Below are positions 39,901 through 62,737 of a DNA stretch of 64,000 bases, in pieces. The stretch lies in NCBI GenBank assembly GCA_033675545.1, contig JAWDGP010001945.1, positions 246,501 through 310,500 of the forward strand, in the 5' to 3' direction. The translations under genes and the position numbers were made by a program. How positions within the stretch are numbered: position 1 is the first letter of the stretch; the number at the start of each line of letters is the position of its first letter. This DNA comes from Elysia crispata. Taxonomy: Eukaryota; Mollusca; Gastropoda; Plakobranchidae. The notes under the pieces were generated by a model that was not told the DNA's origin, made no database searches, and saw only the letters and a program-made list of their open reading frames with translations.

Positions 39901-42900
39901 TTCCCTTCTTTAAATTTTTTTAACCTGCTAGCAAGAGAACAGAATCCATTTGCTACAAATCTCTGTGCATGCCTGTCTACAATCGAGTCATTTTATGCCA
40001 GTTACCATTCAGTTAAGACTTGATTGCCCATTGACTGTCGTCCTTAAACCTAGTAATCCTGGCGCATCAAATGCTGGAGCAAGTGATATGCCTTGTTTAC
40101 TAGGTTACCATGAAACAGAAAGGATTCGTACAAGAGCTTTCAGAAAGAGTTCCTTTTAGGTACGGGCGGTTTTTTACATAGAAGAAACAGTAGCAACCCT
40201 ATAGTGTGTTTCCTACTTAGTTAGATAAGAGACAGAGCTGAAATAAATTAATTTTTATTCTTTGTGTAACCCCAAGAAAAAACAAAGCCCAATCTTTTTC
40301 TATGGTCCCGATCAAACAAAGCCCTCTTTGATGTGTAAATTAGTCCATATCTTAAACGAACTCTTTCCGAGCTTTCTTTTTCGCATGCCAAATCTTAAGG
40401 AGCACCCTATTGTGGAAAATATTGTGAAATTGATATGAACCAAAGCCAGATTCATCGAATTGTGTACACTTTAGGACTTTCAAATGGGTATATTACCTCT
40501 TTCATACTAAAGATGGCTTCATTTTCAACAGACCAATATTTGCCTCAAGTAAGTGTAAATCATTCTCTAACAATGAATTACCAATTAAAAAAAATACTAA
40601 ACCATCGTACCCAATCTGAAGTCTTACCACACATTTTTTTTCATATTCCATGTTTAATCAGGTATATTTTTGAATGTGAGGCCATCGAAATATTAGTGAA
40701 AATTAATTCTGCCTCTTTTGTTTTTGCTTCCAGATCCTCCAGTGCAATCTGAAGTAAGTTTCCCCACATTGTTGAAAACTTTTTACAGCTTCATGTCACC
40801 TTTTTTTCCATTTTTCTCATTAAAATAGCATTCCTCTAACCTAAAATCACGGTCAGAAAGCGTCAGTTAATGTGCATTAAAGGGCCATTTCATAGTCAGG
40901 TTAAATTGATGTGCAAAAATATTTATGAAAATTTTTATTCAGACGTCTAATAGGTATCTATAAATTTGAATTTTCCATTCTACTACATTGTGGTATTTAT
41001 CAGCTTAGTCCTATTCTGAGCATGAGAGAAAATTGCATTATTGTTAACAGTGATTTTTCTTTCTGGTTATCATTTATTGGCATCATTGCTGTTGATTAAT
41101 TTATCTCCACTCTTGGGGCCAATGAACCTAAATTGTTTGAAAAATATCTTCAGTTCCTCAGTGATTCATTTTTCTTTCATTACACATATTGTTAACAAAA
41201 AAATTAGTCACTTTTTTTTTCTTTTTTTTTTGCAATCATGTTTTGATTAGGCAAAATCAACAATATGCCCAATAGACTTGTATATGCGGCAAAGAGGCAT
41301 GGTACCTTGCTTCACTCCAAAGGACTTGCAATTAGCTTAGAAAGATACAAATGACAAGTGGCAGAAAAGTTTAAAAAGATTGACCTCATTTTAGTAAATA
41401 ATTTTTCTCAGGGCAATGGTTCTGTAGGAGGTGATCAAGTTTCAAATAAAGATGGATCCAAAGGTGATGGCAAGCAAGTGTTGCAACCGAAACGTGGTAT
41501 TCAGACTCACTCTGATGGTAGGTTGTTTTTATATTGTTTTTGATTTTTTGGTATTATTGCAGATATTGGCCCAACTCGCCCTAAGCTGTAAAATTGAATA
41601 TTTCTTAATAAATTTGATATGCTGAACACGAATATGAAAGTTTAATTTGTCACACATAAATACTTTTCAAGGTATAAACATTTTTGTGTTACTTTAAAAT
41701 CCCATTAAACTACAAGTTTCAATTTTGTCAGGAAACATTTAGTTGAGGTGGGCTTTTATCTGCAATTTCACCGGTTTTTTTTTTTTCGTGGGAGGGTGAT
41801 TTACACTGATTTGTTAAAATTAGGGAAGAGGTGGGGGGTTGCTTACAGATTTTTTAATGAGATATCCCCTTGGAGCATCAAGGTAAAGTTATAACTTATA
41901 AATTTTTGGGAAAAATTAGTACAAACTAATTACAATGGAAATTTTCGATGGACAACTTATTTGAAACTCTTTAAGTAATAATTGTAATTCATTCTCTCAT
42001 CAATGCTCTGCAAATGTCACATTTTAGAGTAAACACATCAAATAATAGACCATAATTAAAGTTTTTGCTTTTCTCTGTCATTGAAATTTATTCTCACGGT
42101 TTCAGCTTCCTAAAACACCTCCTTAAACTTAGTGGGCTAAACATGATTCTATGCAAGGAAAGGATGGAAGAAATGTGACTCCTTTTTTAACATAATCAGA
42201 GTTTTGAAAGCTGACATTTACCTTTAAATGGCAAAGCAAAGAATAGACAAGATTTTTATTCTTTGATTAGAAATGCACTGGTTTTTGTTATTTTTAGGTA
42301 GATATGTTTCCACAGATCATTGAAGTAGGACTTATGTAGTTCTTAACCGTCAAGGTAAAGTGCCGAAAATTTTGTATTGAATTAGTACGCATTCTTTTCC
42401 TCTGCTCAGGTACGATATCCAATATACCTTCTGGAATGGTGATGGACCAGTTTGGAATTGTTGGACTTCTTTCATTTATCCGTTCAGCTGATCAGGATGC
42501 AAATATGGTGGCTCTTGCTCCAGGAATTGATCTGACAACGTTAGGGTTGAATTTAAATTCACCTGAGTAAGATGGTTTTTTTTTTTGTCTTTTCTTTTTT
42601 TTTTTGGGGGGGGGGGGGGGGGGGTGTTCAGAGATGTTCTTTAAAAATCGTCCAGTTTTTGTCAGACAAGTCAAATATATCTAATTTTGCCAAAGCGCCT
42701 TAATTTCTTTCTTCCATTTTGTTTTTTATAAATTTAAATTAAAAATCTGGGTAGTCTCTCTATGGTACTGAGTTATATTTGTTAGTAGAGAGCATCAATA
42801 CATGATACTTAAAGTAGAATGTCTTTTTGTGATCTACTCTCTTCTAATGATCATTGATTTGTCTAAAAGCATCTCTAATAGTTTTCCAGAAAAAAAAACA

Positions 42901-45562
42901 AGATTATGAATGTGGAAGGCAGTACATTGTTATAAGTGTATTTTTGGTGCTGTAGCTTATTATTTGTATATATTTTTGGCAGAGGATGTTGGTAATTGTA
43001 ATCCAGCAATTTGATTTTTCCACTCAACTTTTGCCTTTTTTTTTTTTTTCAGAAACCTTTATAGCTCATTTCAGTCCCCATTTGCAGAAACGGCATGCCG
43101 ACCTCAAGATATTGGTAAGTCAGATGTATATATCCATCTGGAGACATTTTTGTGTCACTAGGTAGTTGGTTATAATACTTCAGTACTCATACATTTTGAA
43201 TTTTTTTCTCTACATTTGGCCGTAATAATAGTATATTTTTGCATCAATGTATAGAGGCATAAATTATTAAGTTCAAATGACATGAATCATTTATTTGGAT
43301 GCTTTGGTTGAATAATGGCCCAAATTTTAAATGTTCTTAGTTGAATTTTTATTTCCCATTATGTAATTTATTTGTGTGGCTAGCTAGGCCCAAAGTAATC
43401 ACATGTGTGTATGTGAAATATTTAGGCAGGGAAAACAAAGGTTGGACAAAATCAAAGAAACATTACCTTAGATTGAGGAGAGAAAGATTTGTTAAGTCAA
43501 AAGCCTCGATATATAAGTTCTGTTTGTACAGCTGTGTACCTTGAGACATGCATATTTTTCATCAAGCATTTATACCTGCTGTTTGCCCTTCTGCCCTTCA
43601 TAGTTGTTTACAGGTGCTCTCACTTAAACATTTTTAACACTTACTTTTTTTTTTTCATTGTCAAATTTCATAGGTATGAAATCAGTCTTGTTAGATAACA
43701 TGAGAATTAAAATTAGTACCAGACATGTTGATCAGTTGAGCTGCACAATAGTGTGGTTTGTAATTTGTATGTTTTTTATCTGTAGCCTGGCCTAACTGTT
43801 TAAGAGTATGTTGGTTGGTATTTCAGATTACCATGTACCTGGCGAGTATCTTACCAACATGTTTATCCGTGACAAGGTTAGTTAAACCATATCTCAATCT
43901 TTAAATTTTCTTTTTATGTAAAATACCTAAAATACTTTGAAGTTGTGCTGCGAATTTAAAGTAAAAATCTATAGGAATATATCTTAGTTTTTAATTTTAG
44001 TTTTATGTGTGAGTCCAATTGATCCAAATTATTTGAAGAATATCTTGGATTGATTTAATACCTTGATTTGAGTATCATATCTATGCTTTTTTTTCTGGCA
44101 ATATTAAAAGAAAATTGGCTTGGGTGCTTTGTGTTAAAAAGTGGTTTATGATCTTGGTTTATTTTCTTCTTTCTATGTTAACGAGTCTAAAGGATCCATT
44201 TTATGCTTGAAAAGGATGGATTTGAATGGTAGAAAAGGTTAAGCAGACATACTGCTATATTGCAGACTTTTACCATTTCAAGCTGATATCTATTTGCACC
44301 TGGAAGGCATATGTTTAAAGTGCCTTTTTCAAAGATGGAGTCAAGTTAAGCTTTTGACAGGATTCTGTTCCTTGACTTCTCTATCCAAACCAAAATACTC
44401 ACTATATGGTTATCAATGCCAGATTTAATTTATACAAACATTTTCAGCTCTGTATTTTTTTTCATGTTTTTGAAGTGCTGTTAAAACTACAACTCAATTT
44501 CTTTTTGTCCAGCTGGCACCTATCAAATTAAATCGTTACAGTGAGGACTTGTTATTCTACCTTTTTTATATGAATGGAGGTGATGTTCTTCAATTGGCAG
44601 CAGCTGCAGAATTGTAAGTACAACTGCAGCCTATTTAACTTGTAAATAATAACCTCAAATTAAAATTAAAATTTAAAAGTATTGTAAAAATTTGATGGAG
44701 AAAAGTGATTGCCAAATTTTGTCAAAAAGAATAAAATAGACATATTTTATGTTCTTTTCCCTCCTATCTGGGATAGCAGAAATTCAGCTCCTTGAGAATT
44801 TTTTAGATCTTTGGGCATCACATTTACTTGAATAAACATCAATTATTTGGTATTCTGATCAGTTTAGCTCAGAGCCATAAAATCAATAAATATTGAGGAT
44901 CAAATTCTGACCTTTCACCTTTGGATGGGTTGATTCCAGTATTACCCTGGGGGGAGGGCATCAAGGGGCAAAGTGTGTCAGGGCAAGGAAGATACTGGCA
45001 AAAACATTTGTGAATAAAGATACTTTTCTGGGAAACTTAACCTATATCAAGCTGAAGTATTTATTTTGTGAAGAATTTTATCAATATCAAATCCTGGCAA
45101 ATAGAACTAACTTAAAGTAGTGATGAGTGTAAGCAGAAGGCTGGTTTTAGTGTAAAGTATTGTAGGTTTGACCTAGATTGGTAAATTCTTGATCCTACAA
45201 TCCATCAGAAAGTTTTCTTCGCGATCACTAAGAGTAAGATACCTAAACTTACAACCAATTTAGTGTGAGGTTTGAAACAGTCCTTGTAAAGTTTTGGGAT
45301 TAGTCTCACTTATATATATATATACACGCACACATTTATTTACTTTTACAGATACAATCGGGACTGGAGGTATCACAAAGAGGAAAGAGTTTGGTTAACT
45401 AGAGCCCCACAGTGTGAGATCTTCAACAAGACAGCAACATCTGAAAGGGGCACCTACTTTTTCTTCGATATCCAGCAGTGGAGGAAAACGGTGAAAGAGT
45501 TTCACTTGGAGTATGACAAGCTTGAAGAAAGGCCTAGCCTTCCAACTTATAACTTCAATTAG
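30998..45562 (+). CDS. CNOT2: CCR4-NOT transcription complex subunit 2, complete coding region
   Basis: CNOT2 is a structural subunit of the CCR4-NOT deadenylase; its C-terminal NOT box pairs with CNOT3 and binds CNOT1. Thirteen coding exons: 30998-31033, 32405-32471, 32845-33076, 34775-34830, 35021-35116, 39804-39890, 40734-40753, 41412-41517, 42410-42566, 43053-43114, 43827-43876, 44513-44613 and 45352-45562. They give 426 codons plus TAG. The ATG was chosen because an in-frame TAA (30986-30988) precedes it in the same exon. The N-terminus is low-complexity with a six-Gln run; then DLADFPIL and EEFPALPG motifs, GLLSFIRSADQD, LTTLGLNLNSPE, and the NOT box at about residues 285-420 (CRPQDIDYHVPGEYLTN, NRDWRYHKEERVW, FHLEYDKLEERP). 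It is shorter than the 540-residue human protein, mainly in the N-terminal and middle low-complexity parts. Introns carry three mobile-element insertions. Confidence 0.97.
33162..34300. mobile_element. Non-autonomous pogo/Tigger-like element, copy A, with tRNA-like segment, in CNOT2 intron
   Basis: The left end is TA then CAGTAGAACATGACAAGG...GAATTCCTCGAACTC; the right end is GAATTCGAGGAAACTG...TTCACTG then TA. Thus imperfect terminal inverted repeats lie inside a TA duplication (33160-33161, 34301-34302), as in Tc1/mariner-pogo elements. No transposase is encoded. The interior matches copy B at 48221-49497 in the same orientation, including AAGACATGGGTA, ATTAGGTCTAGCT and GCCAT/ATGCC blocks. 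At about 33735-33797 an A-box-like TAGATAGCTCAAAAGGAC is followed by a B-box-like GGTTCAAACCTC, suggesting tRNA-derived (SINE) sequence inside the element. Confidence 0.75.
35585..37581 (+). mobile_element. piggyBac element, about 2.0 kb, in CNOT2 intron
   Basis: The ends are CCCGTTCCCCGGCA (left) and, in minus sense, CCCTTTCCCCGGCAAGTGGG (right), inserted in a TTAA duplication (35581-35584 and 37582-37585). The left end carries further subterminal copies, TTCCCGGCAAGTGGGTGTAG and TTTCCTGGCAAGTGAATGTAG, each followed by TACACC. An inverted copy of the same motif (GGGTGTGATACACCCACTTG) lies near 37363-37382. Inside are a (TA)n tract at about 35701-35727, a decayed transposase frame (35755-36894) and a purine-rich stretch (about 36990-37180). 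The intact borders with a damaged gene suggest a moderately old insertion. Confidence 0.93.
35755..36894 (+). pseudogene. piggyBac transposase, N-terminally deleted and inactivated
   Basis: The reading frame gives RDLLAPIRDLWDSFHSN, then TIDEQLVPFRGRCSFIQYMP, NITCDNYFTDLKLAETF, NKTKSGVDAMDQM and, after a frame change near 36463, KRWPMVYFFNILDL. The end is a Cys-rich block, CSYCPAKKDRKTKTVCNTC. The three catalytic aspartates of the family are encoded at 35889-35891 (DEQL), 36135-36137 (DNYF) and 36429-36431 (VDAMDQ), all in one frame. Two in-frame stops break it, TAG at 35976-35978 and TGA at 36009-36011. Only about 170 bp separate the left terminus from the first recognisable residues, so the N-terminal region is missing. 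The Cys-rich tail matches the family's C-terminal zinc-binding domain. Confidence 0.92.
38565..38935 (+). mobile_element. LINE 3' fragment A (RT C-terminus) in CNOT2 intron
   Basis: About 370 bp matches 51555-51925 (plus) and the minus strand of about 57526-57690. Shared blocks include CAAAGAAATCAAACAAAACA, GAAACATTGTTA-like and GAGAAACTGGAACATTTTTT-like sequence. In translation this is the tail typical of RTE-like endonuclease-reverse transcriptases (FGHV-x-R, then G-x-x-G-K-x-x-RGKQ), here full of frame breaks. Confidence 0.75.
42606..42624 (+). repeat. Poly(G) tract, 19 bp, preceded by a T-rich run
   Basis: Nineteen consecutive G on the plus strand just after a T-rich run, 40 bp beyond the donor of the CNOT2 exon ending at 42566. 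Homopolymer length is likely to vary and to be error-prone in assembly. Confidence 0.95.
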
Positions 45563-46306
45563 ATGGGATTGTCACAGTCATTTTCATTCTTTGTTTCCAT
45601 TGATCATCACCTGTTTTTTTTTAATCAATCTGGTCATGAAAGAGTCTGATGCGACAAAGAGAATATGATTTGAATTAAGTCTTTCCTATGTAAATGAAAT
45701 ATTTTTTGCTCTTCTTTTAAGGTGTCCATAAGTCTGCATTATCCGCTTCTGTTTATTTCAAACCCTGTGTGTAGCCATAGGTTATTTTAGAATGTTTCTC
45801 ATCCTTGTGGAACTTTCATATTTTGATTTTTCATTCCGTCACCTCATGGCTATGGAATTCACTTCAAATACAAAAAGATATTGCTGTATTAAGTGAAATT
45901 TTTTTTCTTCATAATTCTTAATTTAAGTTTTATAAACTGTTTTCATATTTTTGTTTTTAGCGCTCTCTCTCTCTCCGACTTCTTTCCTTCCTCTTCATCA
46001 CTTGGTTTAAAGTTGTATGAAGACTTTGCTCTTAGCCTTTGCCAGGAAAAAATCTTCTTAGTAATTTTTTTTGGATGCCATTACAACTTGTGAGAGTTTG
46101 GAATATTTACATTTAGTAGGTAGACTTTTTTTGTGAATAGCTCAAGGTGAATCAGAGCTGTTTTTTTTTTCTTTGTGAGTAGCTCTTTGTATGTTAGAGC
46201 TGTTTGTGGTAAATTATTTCAGTCAAAATGTGTGTGACAGGTGTGTGGGATATGAACCAAAGGGGGAAACCTGTTTTTATCTAGGGGAAGAAAAATTATA
46301 TGAACC

Positions 46307-46312
46307 AATAAA
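46307..46312 (+). terminator. Probable CNOT2 polyadenylation signal AATAAA
   Basis: The hexamer AATAAA lies 745 bp downstream of the CNOT2 stop, followed by T/G-rich sequence (AGTTGTCTGTAAC, then TTGTTTTGTCT). Other AATAAA-like words exist nearby, so the choice is tentative. Confidence 0.5.
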
Positions 46313-48218
46313 AGTTGTCTGTAACAATTTTCAACTTGTTTTGTCTCATTTATCCCATAAATGTGCTCTTCAGTTCACAGGACCAAATCTTAAATGTTAG
46401 ATGTTAGGAAAACATATAGAGGTGTAGAAAAGTAGTAATAGAATACAATGTACTTGATCATTAGCTTTAGCTTCTTTGTAATACAAAGAGCTAAAGGGAT
46501 ATTTTGGTTTTACTTTGAGATAATCATTGAAAGAAAAGTTTAGTCATTTTGAAGAGAGGTAATAACTTTTTCGTTAACTATATCTTGAGAAAACTTTAAA
46601 AATTAATAAGTCTTCATTCTTTTGATTTGGGTCAAAATTCTCACCAGGAGGCCTGTTTTTTTTTTATTATTTCTACCCTCCTCGGCCGTCGCATATATTA
46701 TCAGGAAACATAATTGATAAGCCATGTGTGGATTCTATGAAAGTAAATACGATCTTAATGGGAGCTAGGAAATTAAGAGAGGCTATCACAGCATCAGCCC
46801 TTTTCCAAACTGACTAGTTTTAGAATAATTTCTTTATTCTAAGAATTGTATAGAAACATAGCGTTAAGTATTTGCTAGGTTTAGTCGAAATTCGTCCAAA
46901 CTATGATTAATGTAGCTTTTGCTTGTTGTGCCAAGTCTCTAATATGATTCACAGCAATTTGTTAGTGTATCACCTAGTTCAGTGCTACCCAACTAAAACA
47001 AATGCTTAACAATGCAGCGTTGATAAGCACAAGTTCTTTACAACTTAGTTTGCATCTAAGTCAGAAAAATTAATTCAGTGGATATTTAAATTACATATGT
47101 TTACATGTGTTCATTTTCTATTTGTAAATGTAATTGTTTATTTAATTATTTGAAACGCTTTATTAGGGTGTTTAAAAAAAAATCTTCAAAACGAACGACA
47201 AATTTTCACAAGGCAGGAGTGGATAAAAATCATTTTTAAACAAGAAGTATGTGTTCAGGCAATCTCATGCTTGATTAAGAATCAGGAAAGTACATGTTAT
47301 TGTTGCACACTGTGTCCTTTACATATCATGCTACACTTTCTTTTTGACTAGTTCAAGTTCAAGGATATGAATTGTCCCCAAGGCTTTTGACCTAATTCAA
47401 ATACTACTTTTGAATGGGCTAATTGTCGCTGAGGCCTAGCCTACACATTTGAGCTTTCTGAAATGAAATAAAAATGCAAATTAAGATACAGAAAGCAAAA
47501 GCAGAATGAGAAAAGGTAAAAAGATAAAGATACTTCTAGCTGTAAACAATTGTCAGTGGCTAGCTTATTACATGTGCAGTATTGGCCAAATCAAAAGGCT
47601 GGAGAAAGTAAGTAGTCTCAGTAAGCTTAGGAGCACTGGCACTGATATTGTGATAGGCCCATTTATTTTTTTTTTTATGACTTGTATATTTTTGCAAAAA
47701 TTTGCTGCATTTTTCTGTGGGACAGAGGGCCATCTGATAGGTAGATGACATCTAGTGAGTCCTATCCTTAACTTGGCATGGCAGAAAGTTGCCTATTAGA
47801 AATAGAGTTCTCTACAAGACGTAAATTAACCAAAGAACTCAAATAGAAAGTAATTTTATTGTGCACCTTGGCGGGTGGTATTTTGTATCAAGGAACTGAA
47901 AAGGGATAATAAATGATATTTGTTTTGAAGACGGAGTTTTTAAAAATTCTCAATTAAATTCTCCTCTTATTAATACGACAAAAAACTTTGCAGTCGGTTT
48001 CATTACACTTACAGTTTCTCCCCGAAGTTTTCTGAATGGTGGGGTAAAACTGCAAAAACAAAAAGAAAAGTGTGAAGTCTTTTTATAGTTGAAACGAAGA
48101 CTGACTATTGCATATCTGGTTTGTTTGAAAAAATATGAAAAAAAGCTTATTAAAGAGTTTCAATTTATTGTGGCTGAATTAATTAGTTGAACTTATTTCA
48201 TTTGAATATGAATACGTG
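46313..48218. other. Intergenic between CNOT2 and the copy B element; no gene recognised
   Basis: AT-rich sequence with no exon chain or conserved protein block on either strand. The 80-residue open frame at 47506-47748 overlaps an opposite-strand one of similar length, and neither is convincing. Confidence 0.5.
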
Positions 48219-48220
48219 TA

Positions 48221-49497
48221 CTTCAAAATCATGAACTACTTGAACTCATTTATTTTGCCCAGCAACTCTCTATTTGTTTCTACCTTTGCGCTGAACAATC
48301 ATTCCTCACTTAATCAGAGAAAATGTTAACCTAATAAAATTGACAGACCAAGCCTTTAAAAAAAATTCCTAATGTTAAATTTTGATATAAAGTGTCCAAC
48401 ATAGCTATTGTCTTATTTTGTAGATATACGTTCTGCCATTCCCTCTTTCCTAGAAGTCAGGATTGTCGATAGATGCCCTAGCTTTTGCTGTCCTTCTGTC
48501 GTCTTGTCTGATGCACCCTGCACCTGTTAGGTCCATCTGTCACTTAGACTTCAAAGGGCCATCTATGAACAATCTTGGCTACTTGTACAAGACATGGGTA
48601 CAGATGACAAATAAACCTCTCAAGGCCCATCCCTTCCTCCTCCAGTATGTGGGTGTAAAAAAAATAAAGCAGGGAAGTAGGCCTATTATTATGGATGGTT
48701 AAGATGCCAGATAGAGTGTTGGACTGAAAATAGGCAGCTTCTAGTTCAATCCCTTGTCGGGTCATCTGATAGGATTAGGTCTAGCTGTGCCATGACAGCC
48801 AATCCTCATCTGGGAACAAGTGATGGTTCTTTTTGCTCTTCTTTTAAGGTTCTTCAACTTTAGAATGAAATTACGCATAGAATTTACCAGAGATGAGGGC
48901 TAACAGGAATAGCATTGGCAAAAAGAATTAGAAAACAATGGGAAAGGAGAGGGAAAAGATATGAGAAAGAATAAGAAAGAGTCGGAGAGTATAATTATTA
49001 GTGAAAGGGTTGCACAAGGAGAGGAGGGAGTAAAGAATAGCAGGGGGAAGAGATTTTTAAAGTTGAGAGGGTAAAGGAGAAGATCGGGACAAGGACAAGA
49101 GGAAGTAAAAAAATTAGTATACAATGAGGAGCAGGAGGATTGTTCTGTGTGAAGAGGGAGTAGAGGAGGCTTAGGGAAGGTTGAAAGGTTGAGTGAGGGC
49201 AAATCTTGCTTAAGTTATGTCCAAGAAAAGGAAAATGTTAAAAAATAATGTTTCCCCCCCCCCCCCCCAAAAAAAAAAAACACCAACAAATAGAAACAAC
49301 ATAAGATCGAATTTAAGTTCTTCCTCAGTTTTAATACTTTTATGCATGCCCACATGAATCTGATTTTCACAACGACTACAAGCAATATGGAAAGTAAATG
49401 TTTTACATTCATTATATTTGATTGTTTCCCTTGAATGTTCCAACATGGCTTTCTCAAACATATCAAAATTCCCCGGTGAACTCGAGGAATTCTACTG
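48221..49497. mobile_element. Non-autonomous pogo/Tigger-like element, copy B, with tRNA-like segment
   Basis: The right end GAACTCGAGGAATTCTACTG abuts TA (49498-49499); its minus-sense form CAGTAGAATTCCTCGAGTTC is the cleanest version of the terminal repeat. The left end is decayed, CTTCAAAATCATGAACTACT then TGAACTCATT, next to TA at 48219-48220. The interior matches copy A in the same order and orientation. A tRNA-like segment at about 48693-48765 has A-box-like GGTTAAGATGCCAGATAGAG and B-box-like AGTTCAATCCC. Copy B has an additional polypurine stretch (48890-49200) and a 15-C/12-A homopolymer pair (49254-49280) not seen in copy A. Confidence 0.75.
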
Positions 49498-49680
49498 TAC
49501 TTAATATTTAAATATCATAAAAATGTGAATTGTGCAAATCAGAAATTTCAAACCTGGCTAACATTCCTGACTTTGTTATTGTGCTCTTGAAAGGAAAAGA
49601 GCTGCCACATCTCATTCCCCTTCTCCCAGTCCTATATTTCTTTTAAAATAGGTGAATTGCACCATATAAAAATAAGGAAT

Positions 49681-49686
49681 TTTATT
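49681..49686 (-). terminator. Probable PAAF1 polyadenylation signal
   Basis: AATAAA on the minus strand (TTTATT on plus), about 78 bp downstream of the PAAF1 stop codon. Confidence 0.5.
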
Positions 49687-49763
49687 TTTCATAATATTTT
49701 TCCAAATGGAAATTCTATGGCATAGTAAAGAAATAATCTGAAAAAAAAAAACCTGAAAATAAT

Positions 49764-60850
<11,087 letters not shown>

Positions 60851-62102
60851 TTTCTCGTAAACATAATAACGAAACCGAAAGTTCTTGGAAAATTATTACG
60901 ACACAAGTAAATGCGTTATCCTTAGAGTGACATAATTCGTTTTAAGCAGAACTGTTGCTTTTTAATTTACTAAAGAAGTCTTGAAGTTTATAATTTAGCG
61001 ATTTAAGAGAATAAGATTATTTTACGCAGTATAATGACAGACTCATAAGATAAAAAATATCCCTTATTTTCAGTTGCGACTGCCAGAAATAAAAACCGGA
61101 AGTTGAGAACAACAAACATAGCCATAGATCCTGCCGTCAGGCCTATTAGTATTTGGGAAGTCCGAACCATCAAAACCTAGATCTAGATCTGGTATTAGTG
61201 ATTCATAACATGAGATATATCTGCCGAGAGAGTTCAGAAGGTCTGGGTATAAATCTAGATCTAGCATAAAAGAAGAGTTAGAGGTGAGGTTGGATCTTTC
61301 TCGTTAATATTATAGCTTTTCTTGTGCAATGGGATTCATGTCTCTTGCATTTTGGTAAGACTGTACATAGCTTGAGGACTAAACCTCTTCTCTAGTTTAG
61401 AGATAGTCGATGACCACATCTAGTCTGAAATCTATTCCCTCTATATAAACAATCTCAGTAGACTCCTTTTGAAATATTTGCTGCAGAGCTCAGTTCTTAT
61501 TTCCTACACCCGATCTGAAGTTAATCTGGATTCTTGAAAGTGGCAAGCTGTTTTGTGTTTTGCTTTGTTTTTTCATTCATAGAAAAAATGTATTTTTCCT
61601 CAGGTACGGTTATGTTTAAAAATACAGATCTAGATCTTCTTATATCAACAGACCAAACCTGTCTTGCCAGATTGTTTTGAGATATTTGGCCTAGATCTAT
61701 CCTATATGATCAGGATCTAGATCTAGATCTAGATCTATCAAGAACTGGGGTTCAGCAGATGTGGAAAACCTATCTAGACTCATGCAAATTAAAAGCCATT
61801 TGATCAAAACATCATGAATCATGTCTAATTGTATTAATGTTTATAAAAAGCATTGTGATGAATATGCAAACTTTAGATTTAGCACCAGTGAACTTGCAAT
61901 TAATTTTGAATAAAGAGTTGATATGAAAATAAGACACATATTGTTGACAAATTTAAAAATTGTAAACACAACTACAGATTGAATTATGAAGTTGGCTCTT
62001 ATGTAATGAATAAAATAAAATTTATTACATTATTTTTACAAAAAATGTTTACCCTCTTCCGTGATATCTTTTTATCAGTTGTTTTGATGAAACAAGATCA
62101 CA
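60851..62102. promoter_or_regulatory. Head-to-head upstream region of PAAF1 and the WDTC1-like gene (inferred)
   Basis: The 1.25 kb between divergent start codons should hold both promoters and any 5' UTR exons. CTAGAT repeats lie inside it. No TATA box or specific binding site can be supported from sequence alone. Confidence 0.4.
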
Positions 62103-62724
62103 ATGGCCTCACTGAGAAGAAAGTTTGAAAGGGAAATAAAGGTGTGTTATCTTTAGGTTGTTCTGCATCATTACCACCAATTATGAGGCTCTTAAAAACT
62201 ATCTGCATTGGATAAGAAAGAAGAGGTCCTCTATTACGTTAGTATTAGTAAATTTTTAGATCTCGTAGATATAACACAATCATCATGAACATTCTGTGAC
62301 ATACTAATGGCTTGTGCTAATATTCCAGCTAAACTGTGCTGTATTCATTCTTTTAATTGCTTTGCCTAGATATTGAACTTGTTGTAACTTAAGTAAAGAA
62401 TTGTTGAATGCATGCAACATATTAAAGAGAGATAACTGTAGGTTTCCTTAGGTTAGTGACTAAAAAGGATGTAATAAAAAAATTTTTTATGTCACATTGA
62501 TTGCAGCAAGACCAATATTTTCTTTCTCCTTTTTTTTTTTTTTTAGTTAATATGATACTAGTATCATTTTGATGTCATATGTACACATCATGTGGTGTAA
62601 AATAAGCATACCAATATTTTAACTTTTTTTTATCAAACAGAATGGGGTTCATCTAAAATTCCAAAGAAGTGAACAAGTCACAGAGGCTTTGGTTAAGCGA
62701 CTTGGCTTGGAGAAAGAATTAGAG
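62103..62724 (+). CDS. WDTC1: WDTC1-like protein, first two coding exons; gene continues past the window
   Basis: Exon 1 (62103-62141) reads MASLRRKFEREIK and ends at GTGTGT. Exon 2 (62641-62724) follows a CAAACAG acceptor and reads NGVHLKFQRSEQVTEALVKR then LGLEKELE before GTCAGA; both are phase 0. An in-frame TGA (62088-62090) precedes the ATG. The pattern R-x-x-I-K-x-G-x-L-x-F-x-R-x-x-x-VT-x-x-x-V-x-RLGLE-x-EL resembles the start of WDTC1 (DCAF9), where a WD repeat beginning GHSGCVN comes next. That exon was not found before the right edge. WDTC1 is a WD40 plus TPR substrate receptor of CUL4-DDB1 ligases. Recognition rests on 41 residues recalled from the family, so the name is tentative though the exon pair is well supported. 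Confidence 0.6.
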
Positions 62725-62737
62725 GTCAGACTTTATA

